DNA of 64,000 bases from assembly GCA_947625655.1 (NCBI GenBank), contig CANQPD010000011.1, positions 1-64,000 on the forward strand, written 5' to 3'. Each line of letters starts with the position of its first letter. The first letter of the stretch is position 1. Below the pieces are notes generated by a model, which saw nothing but the letters and a program-made list of their open reading frames with translations, was not told the DNA's origin and searched no databases. Both the position numbers and the translations under genes were made by a program. Shown here one piece after another: positions 15,761-24,918 of this stretch. The stretch comes from an uncultured Dysosmobacter sp. GTDB taxonomy: Bacteria; Bacillota; Clostridia; Oscillospirales; Oscillospiraceae.

Positions 15761-16768
15761 TTACAGCAGCGTGATGCCGGCCTTCTCGCAGGCTTCCACG
15801 GTCTCCTGATCCCACAGGCTGGCCTGGACCTCGCCGATGTGGCAGGCGCCCAGCAGCAGCATGCACAGCCGGGACTGGCCGATGCCGCCGCCGATCGACT
15901 GGGGCAGCTCACCTTTCAGCAGCATCTGGTGGAAGGGGAGCTGGCGGCGGTGGTCGCAGCCGGCGGCGGTCAGCTGGCGGTCCAGGGCGGCGGCGTCCAC
16001 CCGGATGCCCATGGAGGAGACCTCAAAGCTGCGCTCCAGCACCGTGTTCCACATCAGGATGTCGCCGTTCAGCTCCCAGTCGTCATAGTCCGGGGCGCGG
16101 CCATCGTGCCTGGTGCCGGAACGCAGGGTCTTGCCGATCTGCATGAGGAATACGGTGTGATGCTCCCGGCAGATCTCGGCCTCCCGGGCGTTGGGCGTCA
16201 GGTCGGGATAGCGGTCCTCCAGCTCCTGGGTGGTGATGAAGAACACCTCCCGCTCGGGCTTGAAGGTCAGGACGGGGTATGCGTTCCGCAGGGCGGTGGC
16301 GGTATCGCAGATGCAGCCCACGATGTCCCGAACGGTGTCCTTCAGATATGCGGCCGTGCGGTTCTGGGGGTCGATGTGCTTCTCCCAGTCCCACTGGTCC
16401 ACATAGATGGAGTGGAGGTTATCCACCTCCTCGTCCCGGCGGATGGCGTTCATGTCGGTGTACAGTCCGGTGCCCAGCTTGAATTCGTAGCGCTTCAGGG
16501 CCAGACGCTTCCATTTTGCCAGGGAGTGGACCACCTGTCCGTCGGTGCCCACGTCGGGGATGTCAAAGGAAACAGGGCGCTCCACGCCGTTCAAATCGTC
16601 GTTCAGGCCGGTCTTGCCGTCCACGAACAGGGGCGCGGAGACCCGGTGCAGATTCAGGCGCACCGTCAGATTGTGCTGGAAATCCGCGTGGATCAGCTCA
16701 ATGGCGCGCTGGAGCTCGTTGTTGGTCAGCGGCATGTGATAGCCGGCGGGAATGGTCAGTTTACTCAA
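15761..16768 (-). CDS. asnA: aspartate-ammonia ligase
   Basis: The 335-aa protein is an ammonia-dependent asparagine synthetase that makes Asn from Asp, NH3 and ATP via aspartyl-AMP. It is full length and has the aminoacyl-tRNA-synthetase-like fold. Family stretches visible include LNLHRVSAPLFV, RPVSFDIP, HSLAKWKR, GLYTDMNAIRRDE and the C-terminal GGIGQSRLCMLLLG. It is the last gene of the minus-strand unit gltX-spoIIM-asnA, 35 bases after spoIIM. Confidence 0.97.
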   Translation of the reverse strand: MSKLTIPAGYHMPLTNNELQRAIELIHADFQHNLTVRLNLHRVSAPLFVDGKTGLNDDLNGVERPVSFDIPDVGTDGQVVHSLAKWKRLALKRYEFKLGTGLYTDMNAIRRDEEVDNLHSIYVDQWDWEKHIDPQNRTAAYLKDTVRDIVGCICDTATALRNAYPVLTFKPEREVFFITTQELEDRYPDLTPNAREAEICREHHTVFLMQIGKTLRSGTRHDGRAPDYDDWELNGDILMWNTVLERSFEVSSMGIRVDAAALDRQLTAAGCDHRRQLPFHQMLLKGELPQSIGGGIGQSRLCMLLLGACHIGEVQASLWDQETVEACEKAGITLL

Positions 16769-16803
16769 GTATCAACAACTCCTTATAGGTGAGATTTGAG
16801 AAT

Positions 16804-17430
16804 TCACAGAAACAGGGAGGCCACCGCCGGGGTGATATATGCCTCCACCAGTGCGGCTGCCGCCAGCAGAGGGATCAGCACCAACAGCAGCATCCGGGAG
16901 ATCAGCACCAGACAGTCCCAGACATGCAGGGCGCTTTCGTCCCTGCGGCAGCGGCGGGTCAGCTGCCCGCAGACATAGAGCCCCATGGCAAAGGCCAGGA
17001 TCAGGGCGGGCAGCTCCAAAATGCCGTGAGGCACAAGGGCGGCAAAATAGGCGAGCATAGAGTACCCCTCCGCCGCGTACCAGGCCGCCAGAACGCCCAG
17101 CAGCATGGCGTTCATGCCAAGAGCCAGCGCCGGGAGCTGCACGAAGGGGAGCAGGCCGTAGACCATGGTAAAGGCACAGGCCCGCAGGTTGTTGGAGAAG
17201 ATGCCCAGGGCGGAAAGGGAGCCGTCCTCCTTGACGGCGCCGATGCCGTCCATGGTGTCCAGGACCAGCGCCACCGCCCGCGCCCGCAGGTCCGGCAGAG
17301 CCAGCGAGACGCCGAAAGCCAGGAACGCCAGCAGGCAGAAGGCCATGGCGGAGCGCTGGGCCTCGCCTTTCAGCCCGTCGTTCCAGGCGTTTTGAAGGCC
17401 GCTGAACTGATATTGGAAAACACCCTTCAT
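16804..17430 (-). CDS. spoIIM: SpoIIM-family (DUF95) membrane protein
   Basis: The 208-aa protein has five to six transmembrane helices. The family motifs FSNNLRACAFTMVYGLLPF and PHGILELPALILAFAMG are clear. In Bacillus, SpoIIM is part of the DMP peptidoglycan-remodelling complex needed for engulfment. The start codon overlaps the gltX stop by four bases (TCAT, 17427-17430), so the two are translationally coupled. DUF95 members without a sporulation role also exist, so the exact assignment is moderate. Confidence 0.8.
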   Translation of the reverse strand: MKGVFQYQFSGLQNAWNDGLKGEAQRSAMAFCLLAFLAFGVSLALPDLRARAVALVLDTMDGIGAVKEDGSLSALGIFSNNLRACAFTMVYGLLPFVQLPALALGMNAMLLGVLAAWYAAEGYSMLAYFAALVPHGILELPALILAFAMGLYVCGQLTRRCRRDESALHVWDCLVLISRMLLLVLIPLLAAAALVEAYITPAVASLFL

Positions 17431-18917
17431 GCCTTCAGCTTTTCACAGCCCAGCCGCAGCCGGCGCAGGGTCTCGTCCCTGCCCAGGATGTGGCACAGCT
17501 CCACGGCGCCGCCGGGGGTCACCAGCTTGCCCGCCGCGGCGATGCGGACGGGCCACATCAGCGTGGCGTTTTTCACGCCAAGCTGCTCGGCGAGGCCGAT
17601 GAGGGTGTCGTGGACACTGTCCGCCGTCCAGTCGGTGATGGCCTCCAGCGCGGGGATGGCCGCCTCCAGCATATTCAGGGACACCTCGGCGTTGGTCTTG
17701 GACTTCTTGTTGGTGAAGAACTCCACATCGTAGTCGGGGAGGGCGTCGAAGAAGTCCACCTTCTCGGGGATATCCGTCAGCTTTTCACACCGGGCCTGGA
17801 GCAGGGCGGCGATGGCGGCGGTGTCGGTGGCGGGGTTCTTCACGCTCTGGCGGATATAGGGCTCCGCCGCCCTGGCAAAGGCCTCGGGGGCCATGGAGCG
17901 GAGGTAGGTGGCGTTGAAATAGGTCAGCTTATCGATATCAAAGATCGCGGGGGACTTGGAGATGCCCGCGATGTCAAAGGCGTCCACCAGCTCCGCCAGG
18001 GAGAAGATCTCCTGCTCGCTGCGCTGGCCCTTGGGGGCCCAGCCCAGCAGGGCCACATAGTTCAAAATGGCCTCCGTCAGATAGCCCTGGGCCTTCAGAT
18101 CCTCATAGGAGGGGTCGCCGTGGCGCTTGCTCATTTTGTTGTGCTGGTCCCGCATGACGGGGGAGCAGTGGACGTAGGTGGGGATGTCCCAGCCGAAGGC
18201 CTCGTACAGCAGATTGTACTTGGGGGCGGAGGAGAGGTACTCGCTGCCCCGGACCACATGGGTAATGCCCATCAGGTGGTCGTCCACCACGTTGGCGAAG
18301 TTGTAGGTGGGCAGGCCGTCCCGCTTCAGCAGCACCTGGTCGTCCAGGGTGCTGTTCTCCACGGTGATGTCGCCGAAGCTGACGTCGTGGAAGGTGGTGG
18401 AGCCCTCATGGGGGATGCGCTGGCGGATGACGTAGGGCTTGCCGGCGGCCAGATTGGCGGCCACTTCCTCGGCGCTCAGATTCCGGCAGGGGTCGTCGGC
18501 CCGGTCAAAGTCGCCGGAATCCTCCTCGGACTCGGCCTTTTCGCAGAAGCAGTAATAGGCCGCGCCCTTTTCCACCAGCAGCTGGGCGTAGGGCAGATAC
18601 AGGTCGCGGCGCTCAGACTGGATATAGGGGCCGGTGGGGCCGCCCACATCGGGGCCCTCGTCGTGGGTCAGGCCGCACTCGGCCATGGTGCGGTAGATGA
18701 CGTCGGTGGCGCCCTCCACCAATCGGCCCTGGTCGGTGTCCTCAATGCGGAGGATGAAGGTGCCGCCGCTGTGGCGGGCGATCAGCCAAGTATACAGCGC
18801 CGTGCGCAGGTTGCCCACGTGCATGTAGCCGGTGGGGGAGGGGGCGAAGCGGGTGCGCACCTTCCCCTTGGGGATACGGGCTTCCATCTCGTCGAAAAAG
18901 GTCATATCAAGTGCCAT
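17427..18917 (-). CDS. gltX: glutamate-tRNA ligase
   Basis: The 496-aa class I synthetase charges tRNA-Glu. The start is ATG 18917 behind GGAGGT; an upstream in-frame start at 18956 has no ribosome site. The HIGH-type motif is in APSPTGYMHVGNLRTALY and the KMSKS motif is KMSKRHGD. A zinc-type CFCEK cysteine pair is near residue 125. It heads a unit with spoIIM and asnA. In bacteria lacking GlnRS this enzyme often also makes Glu-tRNA-Gln. Confidence 0.97.
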   Translation of the reverse strand: MALDMTFFDEMEARIPKGKVRTRFAPSPTGYMHVGNLRTALYTWLIARHSGGTFILRIEDTDQGRLVEGATDVIYRTMAECGLTHDEGPDVGGPTGPYIQSERRDLYLPYAQLLVEKGAAYYCFCEKAESEEDSGDFDRADDPCRNLSAEEVAANLAAGKPYVIRQRIPHEGSTTFHDVSFGDITVENSTLDDQVLLKRDGLPTYNFANVVDDHLMGITHVVRGSEYLSSAPKYNLLYEAFGWDIPTYVHCSPVMRDQHNKMSKRHGDPSYEDLKAQGYLTEAILNYVALLGWAPKGQRSEQEIFSLAELVDAFDIAGISKSPAIFDIDKLTYFNATYLRSMAPEAFARAAEPYIRQSVKNPATDTAAIAALLQARCEKLTDIPEKVDFFDALPDYDVEFFTNKKSKTNAEVSLNMLEAAIPALEAITDWTADSVHDTLIGLAEQLGVKNATLMWPVRIAAAGKLVTPGGAVELCHILGRDETLRRLRLGCEKLKA

Positions 18918-18997
18918 GAAAATACCTCCATGCCAGAAATTAACACAATACAACAAACTACATTATCTCTGTTTCATGGGGGATTGTCAAGAAAGGA

Positions 18998-19900
18998 TCA
19001 CGATTTTTTGCCGGACTTCTCTCGTACAAGCTCTTCCCGTACCAGCCGCAGGAACAGTTCCATGGCGGGCGTCACCCAGCGCTTTTTGTGGCGGGCGCAG
19101 AGCACCGGGTCCCGGATGCCGGAGATGGGGGCGGACAGCTCCACCAGCCGCCCGTCCGCCAGGGCGTCCGCCGCCACAAAGCGGGGCAGGAAGGTGAAGC
19201 CCAGGCCGCTCATGACGCACCGCTTGATGGTCTCGATGCTCCAGAGCTCGATGGTCTCGTCCAGTGTGATGTCCCGCTCCTGCAGATACCGCTCCAGCTG
19301 GCGGCGGAAGATGCTGTCCGGCTCGTCGGTGACAAAGGACACCGGCTTGTGCTGTCCCGGCGTGGTGAAATCAGGATGAGCGAAATCCGGCGCCGCCAGC
19401 AGGACGATTTCGTATTCTCCCAGCGGCTCCACCTCCAGCACCTCCCGGTTCCAGTCCATATCGTAGCCCAGCCCCAGGTCGCAGACCCCGGCGCGGATAT
19501 TCTCCGGGATCTGGAGGCAGTTCCGGCTGCGGATGATGAGCCGCACCTGGGGCGCCTGCTCCCGGAAGGCCTGGATGACGGGCTGCATTCGGTAGCACAG
19601 CAGCGTTTCCGCCATGTCCACCCGAAGTGTCCCCGTGGGGGCGCGGCCTTCCTGGCCCAGATTGGACAGGCGGTCCGCCGCCAGCAGCAGCTCCCGGGCC
19701 TGGGCCAGGGCCGATTCCCCCACCTGGGTCAGGACCATGCGCCGTCCCACCCGCTGAAAGAGGGGCACACCCAGTTCCTCCTCCAGCTGCTGGATCTGGA
19801 CCGTGACCGTGGATTGGGTATATCCCAGGACTTCCGCCGCCCGCTGATAGCTGCCCTGGTCCACAACGGCCTGGAAGGTGCGCAGATTTTTCAGTTCCAT
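18998..19900 (-). CDS. LysR family transcriptional regulator
   Basis: The 300-aa protein starts at ATG 19900 behind GGAG; an in-frame ATG at 19912 is the alternative. The N-terminal winged helix-turn-helix reads LRTFQAVVDQGSYQRAAEVLGYTQSTVTVQIQQLEEELG, followed by a periplasmic-binding-protein-like effector domain (about 90-290). It is divergent from a LysE exporter with 111 bases between starts, the classic arrangement in which the regulator controls the exporter. The effector is unknown; lysine, arginine or another amino acid is plausible. Confidence 0.93.
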   Translation of the reverse strand: MELKNLRTFQAVVDQGSYQRAAEVLGYTQSTVTVQIQQLEEELGVPLFQRVGRRMVLTQVGESALAQARELLLAADRLSNLGQEGRAPTGTLRVDMAETLLCYRMQPVIQAFREQAPQVRLIIRSRNCLQIPENIRAGVCDLGLGYDMDWNREVLEVEPLGEYEIVLLAAPDFAHPDFTTPGQHKPVSFVTDEPDSIFRRQLERYLQERDITLDETIELWSIETIKRCVMSGLGFTFLPRFVAADALADGRLVELSAPISGIRDPVLCARHKKRWVTPAMELFLRLVREELVREKSGKKS

Positions 19901-19937
19901 GGCATACTCCATTTCATCGATTTTACAAATATCATAC

Positions 19938-19959
19938 TTGAAAAACTTTTGATTTTCAA
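19938..19959. promoter_or_regulatory. TTGAAAA-N8-TTTTCAA inverted repeat, candidate LysR site
   Basis: A perfect 7-bp inverted repeat with an 8-bp spacer lies in the AT-rich gap between lysR and lysE. LysR regulators bind dyads of this size in such gaps. The link to this regulator is inferred. Confidence 0.6.
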
Positions 19960-20011
19960 ATGTATTATACTGTGTTATCATGCGGATATCAAGATAAAGG
20001 AAGTGTTTTTC

Positions 20012-20605
20012 ATGCCAAGCTCTCTGATCCCCGCGTTTTTGATCTACTGCTATGTCTGCGCCATCACGCCGGGGCCGGCGAACCTGTGCTCCCTGTCCGC
20101 CGCCCTGCGTTACGGAAAGGGCCCCGCCCTGCGGCAGTGGCGGGGGCTGTTCACGGGATTTTTCATCGTATCCATGGCCTCGGTGGCGGCAACTTATCTG
20201 CTGGGCACGGTGCTGGACCGGTATGTAGGCGTGTTGTCCTGGGTGGGCGCGGCGTATATTCTGTGGATGGCCTGGCACATGCTGCGCGCCCCCGGAGGCG
20301 GAGCGGACAGGGACCCCGCCGCGCCCTGCTTCCGCACGGGACTGCTGGTGCAGCTGACCAATGTCAAGATCATGGTGTTCTGCATGACGGCGCTGGCGTC
20401 CTATGTGCTGCCCTACACCCGCTCCTTCTGGCGGCTGCTGGCGGTGGGGCTGTTCCTGCCCTTTACCGGCCCGGTTTGCAATCTGGTGTGGCTGTTCGCG
20501 GGCGCTTCCCTGCAAAAACTTCTGGCCGGACACCGGAGGGCGGTGGACATCGTGATGGCGGCGGCGCTGGCCCTGTGCGCCGTCAGCCTGGTATGGCCGC
20601 ACTAG
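20012..20605 (+). CDS. LysE/RhtB family amino-acid exporter
   Basis: The 197-aa protein starts at ATG 20012 after AAAGGAAG. It has about six membrane helices and the family N-terminal signature with TPGPAN (ITPGPANLC), then GFFIVSMASVAATYLLG and LVQLTNVKIMVFCMTALASY. It probably exports an amino acid or derivative from the cytoplasm under control of the divergent LysR gene. The substrate is not evident. Confidence 0.88.
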   Translation: MPSSLIPAFLIYCYVCAITPGPANLCSLSAALRYGKGPALRQWRGLFTGFFIVSMASVAATYLLGTVLDRYVGVLSWVGAAYILWMAWHMLRAPGGGADRDPAAPCFRTGLLVQLTNVKIMVFCMTALASYVLPYTRSFWRLLAVGLFLPFTGPVCNLVWLFAGASLQKLLAGHRRAVDIVMAAALALCAVSLVWPH

Positions 20606-20618
20606 CGGAGAAGAGGAA

Positions 20619-20650
20619 CCCCGGCACGCGGGACCGTGCCGGGGATTTTC
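20619..20650 (+). terminator. intrinsic terminator of lysE
   Basis: CCCCGGCAC pairs with GTGCCGGGG (20636-20644), followed by ATTTTC. Confidence 0.8.
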
Positions 20651-20815
20651 ATGACCGGGGAAGGGCTTTGTCAGATTCGTAAAAAATCTTCTGAAGAGCG
20701 GGAGCATTTCCGCTGAAGAGCGGATTGCACTTTTCAGGATTCCGTGCTACAATATAACAATTAAATTGCCGCTTTGTATCCTGCGCTGGCGGCAGTGAAT
20801 ATCGAGGTGCGATTT

Positions 20816-21817
20816 ATGGAAAACAACGTACAGAAAAAGAGAATTTTCAGCGGTATCCAGCCCAGCGGCGAATTGACCTTGGGGTCTTATATGGGCGCTA
20901 TCAAAAACTGGGTGGCCCTGCAGGACGAATATGACTGTCTCTACTGCATCGTGGATATGCACGCCATCACCGTGCGGCAGAATCCCGCGGAACTGCGCCG
21001 CCGGGCCCTGGCACAGCTGGCCCAGTATATTGCCTGCGGGCTGGATCCCCAGAAGAATATCCTGTTCATCCAGAGCCATGTGCCCCAGCATGCGGAGCTT
21101 GGCTGGATTTTGGGCTGCTATACCCAGTTCGGCGAGCTGAGCCGCATGACCCAGTTCAAGCAGAAGTCCCAGCAGCACGCCGACAACATCACCGCCGGCC
21201 TTTTCACCTATCCCGTGCTGATGGCGGCGGATATCCTGCTGTATCAGGCGGATCTGGTGCCCGTGGGCGAGGATCAGCGCCAGCATGTGGAGCTGACGAG
21301 GGATATCGCCCAGCGCTTCAACGGCGTATACAGCGATACCTTCGTCCTGCCGGAGGCCTTTATCCCCAAGCTGGGGGCCCGTATCATGAGCCTGGGCAAC
21401 CCGGAGAACAAGATGAGCAAGTCCGATCCCGAGGGCTGTGTCTATCTGATGGATAAGCCGGAGGACATCCAGCGGAAGTTCAAGCGGGCCGTGACGGACA
21501 GCGAGACGGCTGTGAAGTTCGACAAGGACAACAAGCCCGGCGTTTCCAATCTGCTGAACATCTACTGCGCCGCCACCGGGAAGACGATGGAGGAGGCGGA
21601 GGCGGAGTTTGCCGGCCAGGGCTACGGCGTGTTCAAGCCCGCCGTGGGCGATGCCGTCATCGAGCTGATGCGGCCCATCCGGGAAGAGTCGGAGCGCCTG
21701 ATGGGCGACAAGGCGTATCTGGAGAGCGTGTACCGCGACGGCGCCCAGCGGGCCCAGCACCTGGCCCAGAAGACACTGTCCAAGGTCCAGCGCAAGGTCG
21801 GTTTTATCGCCCGCTGA
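20816..21817 (+). CDS. trpS: tryptophan-tRNA ligase
   Basis: The 333-aa class I synthetase starts at ATG 20816 after GAGGTGCG. FSGIQPSGELTLGSYMGAIKNW contains the HIGH-equivalent and KMSKSDP the KMSKS motif; GEDQRQHVELTRDIAQRF is also typical. The 165-base upstream gap is too short for a full T-box and none is seen. Eleven bases separate it from the tagO-like gene. Confidence 0.97.
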   Translation: MENNVQKKRIFSGIQPSGELTLGSYMGAIKNWVALQDEYDCLYCIVDMHAITVRQNPAELRRRALAQLAQYIACGLDPQKNILFIQSHVPQHAELGWILGCYTQFGELSRMTQFKQKSQQHADNITAGLFTYPVLMAADILLYQADLVPVGEDQRQHVELTRDIAQRFNGVYSDTFVLPEAFIPKLGARIMSLGNPENKMSKSDPEGCVYLMDKPEDIQRKFKRAVTDSETAVKFDKDNKPGVSNLLNIYCAATGKTMEEAEAEFAGQGYGVFKPAVGDAVIELMRPIREESERLMGDKAYLESVYRDGAQRAQHLAQKTLSKVQRKVGFIAR

Positions 21818-21828
21818 CGGAGGACGAC

Positions 21829-22956
21829 ATGGCATTTGAAAATCAGCTGATCGCCTATGTGGTGCTGGCGCTGCTGGTGGCGCTGGTGATCAGCTTCCTG
21901 TTGACGCCGGTGGTCAAGACCTTTGCATACAAGGTCGGGGCCATCGACGTCCCCAAGGACGGCCGCCGCATGCATAAGGAGCCGATCCCGCGGCTGGGTG
22001 GCCTTGCGATCTTCATGGGCTTTATGGTCAGCATCCTGCTGTTCGTGAACATCCGGGGCAACCAGCAGATGCAGAGCATCCTGCTGGGGGCCGTCATCAT
22101 CGTGGTGCTGGGCGTGGTGGACGACATCATGGCCCTGCCCGCCGGGCTTAAATTCGTGGTGCAGATCGTGGCGGCCCTGATCCCGGCGCTGAACGGCGTC
22201 ACGATCCTGGCCTTTTCCAACCCCAACATTTTTTCGGACAGGCTCTACTGGGTGCTGGGCGGTCTTTCCGTTCCGTTCACGGTCATCTGGATCGTGGCCA
22301 TCACCAACTCCGTGAACCTGATCGACGGCCTGGACGGCCTGGCGGACGGCGTTTCCGCCATCTCCGCCACCACCATGCTGGTCATCGCCCTGCTGTACTC
22401 CGAGACCCAGGTGGCCATTGTGATGGCGGCGCTGGTGGGGGCGTGCGTCGGCTTCATGCCCTACAACCTGAACCCCGCCAAGATGTTCATGGGGGATACC
22501 GGCGCCACCTTCCTGGGGTATATCCTGGCCACCATGTCCATCCAGGGTCTCTTCAAGTACTACGCGGTCATCTCCTTTGTGGTGCCGTTTTTGATCCTGG
22601 GCCTGCCGATCTTTGACACGGCCTTTGCTTTCATCCGGCGCATCGCCCATGGGCAGAGCCCCATGCACGCGGACCGGGGCCATATCCACCACCGGCTGAT
22701 CGACATGGGTCTGAACCAGAAGCAGGCGGTGGCGACACTGTATGTCATTTCCGCCATTTTGGGCCTTTCCGCCGTGGTGCTGACCACCGGCGGCGAGCAA
22801 AAGGCCATGCTGTTTTTTGTGACGCTTTGCATCGTGGCGGCTGTGGCCGCCCGGGTGGTGTTCCCCAAGGAGGTCAAGGAGGAGCTTCGCGAGGAGCTGG
22901 AGGAACTGAAGGATCACGGGCATCACCACGAAGAGAAGAAAGACGAGGAGTCGTAA
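21829..22956 (+). CDS. tagO: undecaprenyl-phosphate GlcNAc-1-phosphate transferase (WecA/TagO type)
   Basis: The 375-aa polytopic membrane protein has about eleven helices. It has the family motifs PRLGGLAIF, VVDDI, NLIDGLDGLADG, FMGDTGATFLGY and HADRGHIHHRLIDMG (cytoplasmic His loop). It transfers GlcNAc-1-P to undecaprenyl phosphate, the first step of teichoic-acid or surface-polymer assembly. The C-terminus ends in an unusual acidic, His-rich tail (DHGHHHEEKKDEES). It abuts mnaA, which supplies ManNAc from the same UDP-sugar. Confidence 0.93.
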   Translation: MAFENQLIAYVVLALLVALVISFLLTPVVKTFAYKVGAIDVPKDGRRMHKEPIPRLGGLAIFMGFMVSILLFVNIRGNQQMQSILLGAVIIVVLGVVDDIMALPAGLKFVVQIVAALIPALNGVTILAFSNPNIFSDRLYWVLGGLSVPFTVIWIVAITNSVNLIDGLDGLADGVSAISATTMLVIALLYSETQVAIVMAALVGACVGFMPYNLNPAKMFMGDTGATFLGYILATMSIQGLFKYYAVISFVVPFLILGLPIFDTAFAFIRRIAHGQSPMHADRGHIHHRLIDMGLNQKQAVATLYVISAILGLSAVVLTTGGEQKAMLFFVTLCIVAAVAARVVFPKEVKEELREELEELKDHGHHHEEKKDEES

Positions 22957-24102
22957 ATGGACAAGCTGCGTATCATGAGCGTGTTCGGCACCCGGCCGGA
23001 GGCCATCAAAATGTGTCCGCTGGTCCGGGAGCTGGCGTCCCGGCCGGAGGTGGAGAGCCTTTGCTGCGTCACCGCCCAGCACCGCCAGATGCTGGACAGC
23101 GTGCTGGAGGTCTTTGATCTGAAGCCGGACTGGGATCTGGATATCATGACCCCCCGGCAGACCCTGTCCACCATTACCAGCAAGTGCCTTCTGGGGATGG
23201 ATGAGGCCATTGACGCCTTGAAGCCGGACATGATCCTGGTCCACGGCGATACCTCCACCACCTTTGCCGGGGCCCTGTCCGCCTTTTACCATCAGGTCCC
23301 CGTGGGCCATGTGGAGGCAGGGCTGCGAACCTATGACAAGTATTCCCCCTTTCCGGAGGAAATGAACCGCAAGCTGGTCTCCTCCATCGCGGACCTCTAT
23401 TTCTGCCCCACGGTGAACAACAAGAACAACCTCTTGAAAGAGGGCATTGCCCAGGGCCTGTTCGTCACCGGAAACACGGTCATCGACGCGCTGAAGACCA
23501 CGGTGCGGCAGGACTACCGCTTTTCCACCGACGCTCTGAACCGCTTGCCATACGATGACAGGAAGATCATCCTGGTCACCTGCCACCGGCGGGAGAACTA
23601 CGGCGAGCCCATGAAGAACATCATGCTGGCCCTGCGGCAGATCGCGGAGGAAAATGAGGACGTGGAGCTGGTGTATCCCGTCCATCTCAGCCCGGTGGTT
23701 CGGGAGGCGGTGGATACCTACCTCCGGGGGGCGCCCCGGGTCCATCTGATCGATCCGCTGCCCGCCGACGAGATGCATAACCTGATGGCCCGGTGCTATC
23801 TGGTGCTGACAGACTCCGGCGGACTGCAGGAGGAGGCCCCCGCCCTGGGCAAGCCCGTGCTGGTGATGCGCCGGGAGACGGAGCGGCCGGAGGCCGTGGA
23901 GGCCGGCACGGTGGCCCTGGCCGGCGTGGTGCAGGACGACATCGTCACCATGGCGGAGCGCCTGATCCGCGACAAATCCGCCTACGCCAAGATGGCCCAC
24001 GCGGTGAACCCCTATGGCGACGGCAATGCCTGCCGCCGCATCGCGGACGCTGTTTTGTGGTATTTTGGCCGCGGGGAAAAGCCCGCCGATTACCGGGCCT
24101 GA
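22957..24102 (+). CDS. mnaA: UDP-N-acetylglucosamine 2-epimerase (non-hydrolysing)
   Basis: The 381-aa protein converts UDP-GlcNAc to UDP-ManNAc for wall teichoic acid or other surface glycans. Clear family motifs are FGTRPEAIKM, VHGDTSTTFAGALSAFYH, HVEAGLRTYDKYSPFPEEMNR and TDSGGLQEEAPALGKP. The start codon directly follows the tagO stop, so the two are coupled. Together they suggest ManNAc-containing teichoic linkage units. Confidence 0.95.
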   Translation: MDKLRIMSVFGTRPEAIKMCPLVRELASRPEVESLCCVTAQHRQMLDSVLEVFDLKPDWDLDIMTPRQTLSTITSKCLLGMDEAIDALKPDMILVHGDTSTTFAGALSAFYHQVPVGHVEAGLRTYDKYSPFPEEMNRKLVSSIADLYFCPTVNNKNNLLKEGIAQGLFVTGNTVIDALKTTVRQDYRFSTDALNRLPYDDRKIILVTCHRRENYGEPMKNIMLALRQIAEENEDVELVYPVHLSPVVREAVDTYLRGAPRVHLIDPLPADEMHNLMARCYLVLTDSGGLQEEAPALGKPVLVMRRETERPEAVEAGTVALAGVVQDDIVTMAERLIRDKSAYAKMAHAVNPYGDGNACRRIADAVLWYFGRGEKPADYRA

Positions 24103-24133
24103 TCGAAGAACGCAAAAGGGAAGGAGCGCGGGC

Positions 24134-24877
24134 GTGGACAAGCGAAATCTGAACTGGATCACCTGGGGCTTTATTGTCCTGACCGTGCTGGCGGCGATCC
24201 TGATGCTCAGCGGCACGCTGCACCGGACCTCCCACATCACCCTGCCCGCTTCGGACGGCGGCCAGGGACAATCTGCGGAAGATCCGGACACCGACAGCGA
24301 TCTGCTGACGGTGGTGGAGGTCCTTCCGGAGACGGTACAGTCCGCCATCGCGACCCTGTCCCGGCCGGAGAGCTATCGCCGCACCGTTACCATCGAGCAG
24401 TTTTGGAGCGGCGGAAGCGGGACCTATGAGATCTTGGTGACGGTCAGCGGCCCCTGGACCCGCACGGACCGGACCATGCCCGACGGGCGGGTGCGCCACA
24501 CCATCACCGGCGAGGGCACCGCCTATGTCTGGTACAACAGCGAGGAGAGCGTCTATTCCGCGCCGGCGGGAGAGATCACCGCGGATAACGAGCAGTCCAT
24601 CCCCACCTATGAGGACATTTTGGAATTGCCGGTGGAGGAGATCACGGCGGCGGATTACCGCGTGGCCTCCGGCCTGAACTGCATCTATGTGGAAACGGCG
24701 GAGACGGCGGAGGGGTATGCGCTGCGGTATTGGGTCAGCGTGGATACCGGCCTGCTGGTGGCGGCGGAAAAACTGCTGGACGGCAGCCCGGTCTACCGGA
24801 TGGGCGCCCCCACTGTGGATCAGACGACGCCTGACGCGGCGGAATTCACCCTCCCGGACGGGACGGTCCTGGCGTAG
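24134..24877 (+). CDS. membrane-anchored exported protein of unknown function
   Basis: The 247-aa protein starts at GTG 24134, seven bases after AAGGAG. Residues 11-28 form a single N-terminal transmembrane helix (WGFIVLTVLAAILMLSG). The outside domain is beta-rich, with YRRTVTIEQFWSGGSGTYEI...AYVWYNSEESVYSAP and a late VDTGLLVAAEKLLDG. This pattern resembles LolA-like or MucB-like lipid-binding folds, but no family is certain. It ends the trpS-tagO-mnaA cluster before a bidirectional terminator. Confidence 0.7.
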   Translation: MDKRNLNWITWGFIVLTVLAAILMLSGTLHRTSHITLPASDGGQGQSAEDPDTDSDLLTVVEVLPETVQSAIATLSRPESYRRTVTIEQFWSGGSGTYEILVTVSGPWTRTDRTMPDGRVRHTITGEGTAYVWYNSEESVYSAPAGEITADNEQSIPTYEDILELPVEEITAADYRVASGLNCIYVETAETAEGYALRYWVSVDTGLLVAAEKLLDGSPVYRMGAPTVDQTTPDAAEFTLPDGTVLA

Positions 24878-24887
24878 ATCAAACAGA

Positions 24888-24917
24888 AAGACGGAGCGCA
24901 AAGCGCTCCGTCTTTTT
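24888..24917. terminator. terminator between convergent genes
   Basis: AAGACGGAGCGC pairs with GCGCTCCGTCTT around AAA, followed by TTTT. It serves the plus-strand cluster and probably the convergent small genes as well. Confidence 0.85.
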
Positions 24918-24918
24918 A

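Noticed and set aside
20606..20815. T-box upstream of trpS
   Set aside because: No T-box consensus or specifier structure; the gap is mostly the lysE terminator and a short AT-rich promoter stretch.
21622..24348. 908-aa minus-strand open frame opposite tagO-mnaA
   Set aside because: Shadow frame of two well-identified plus-strand genes.
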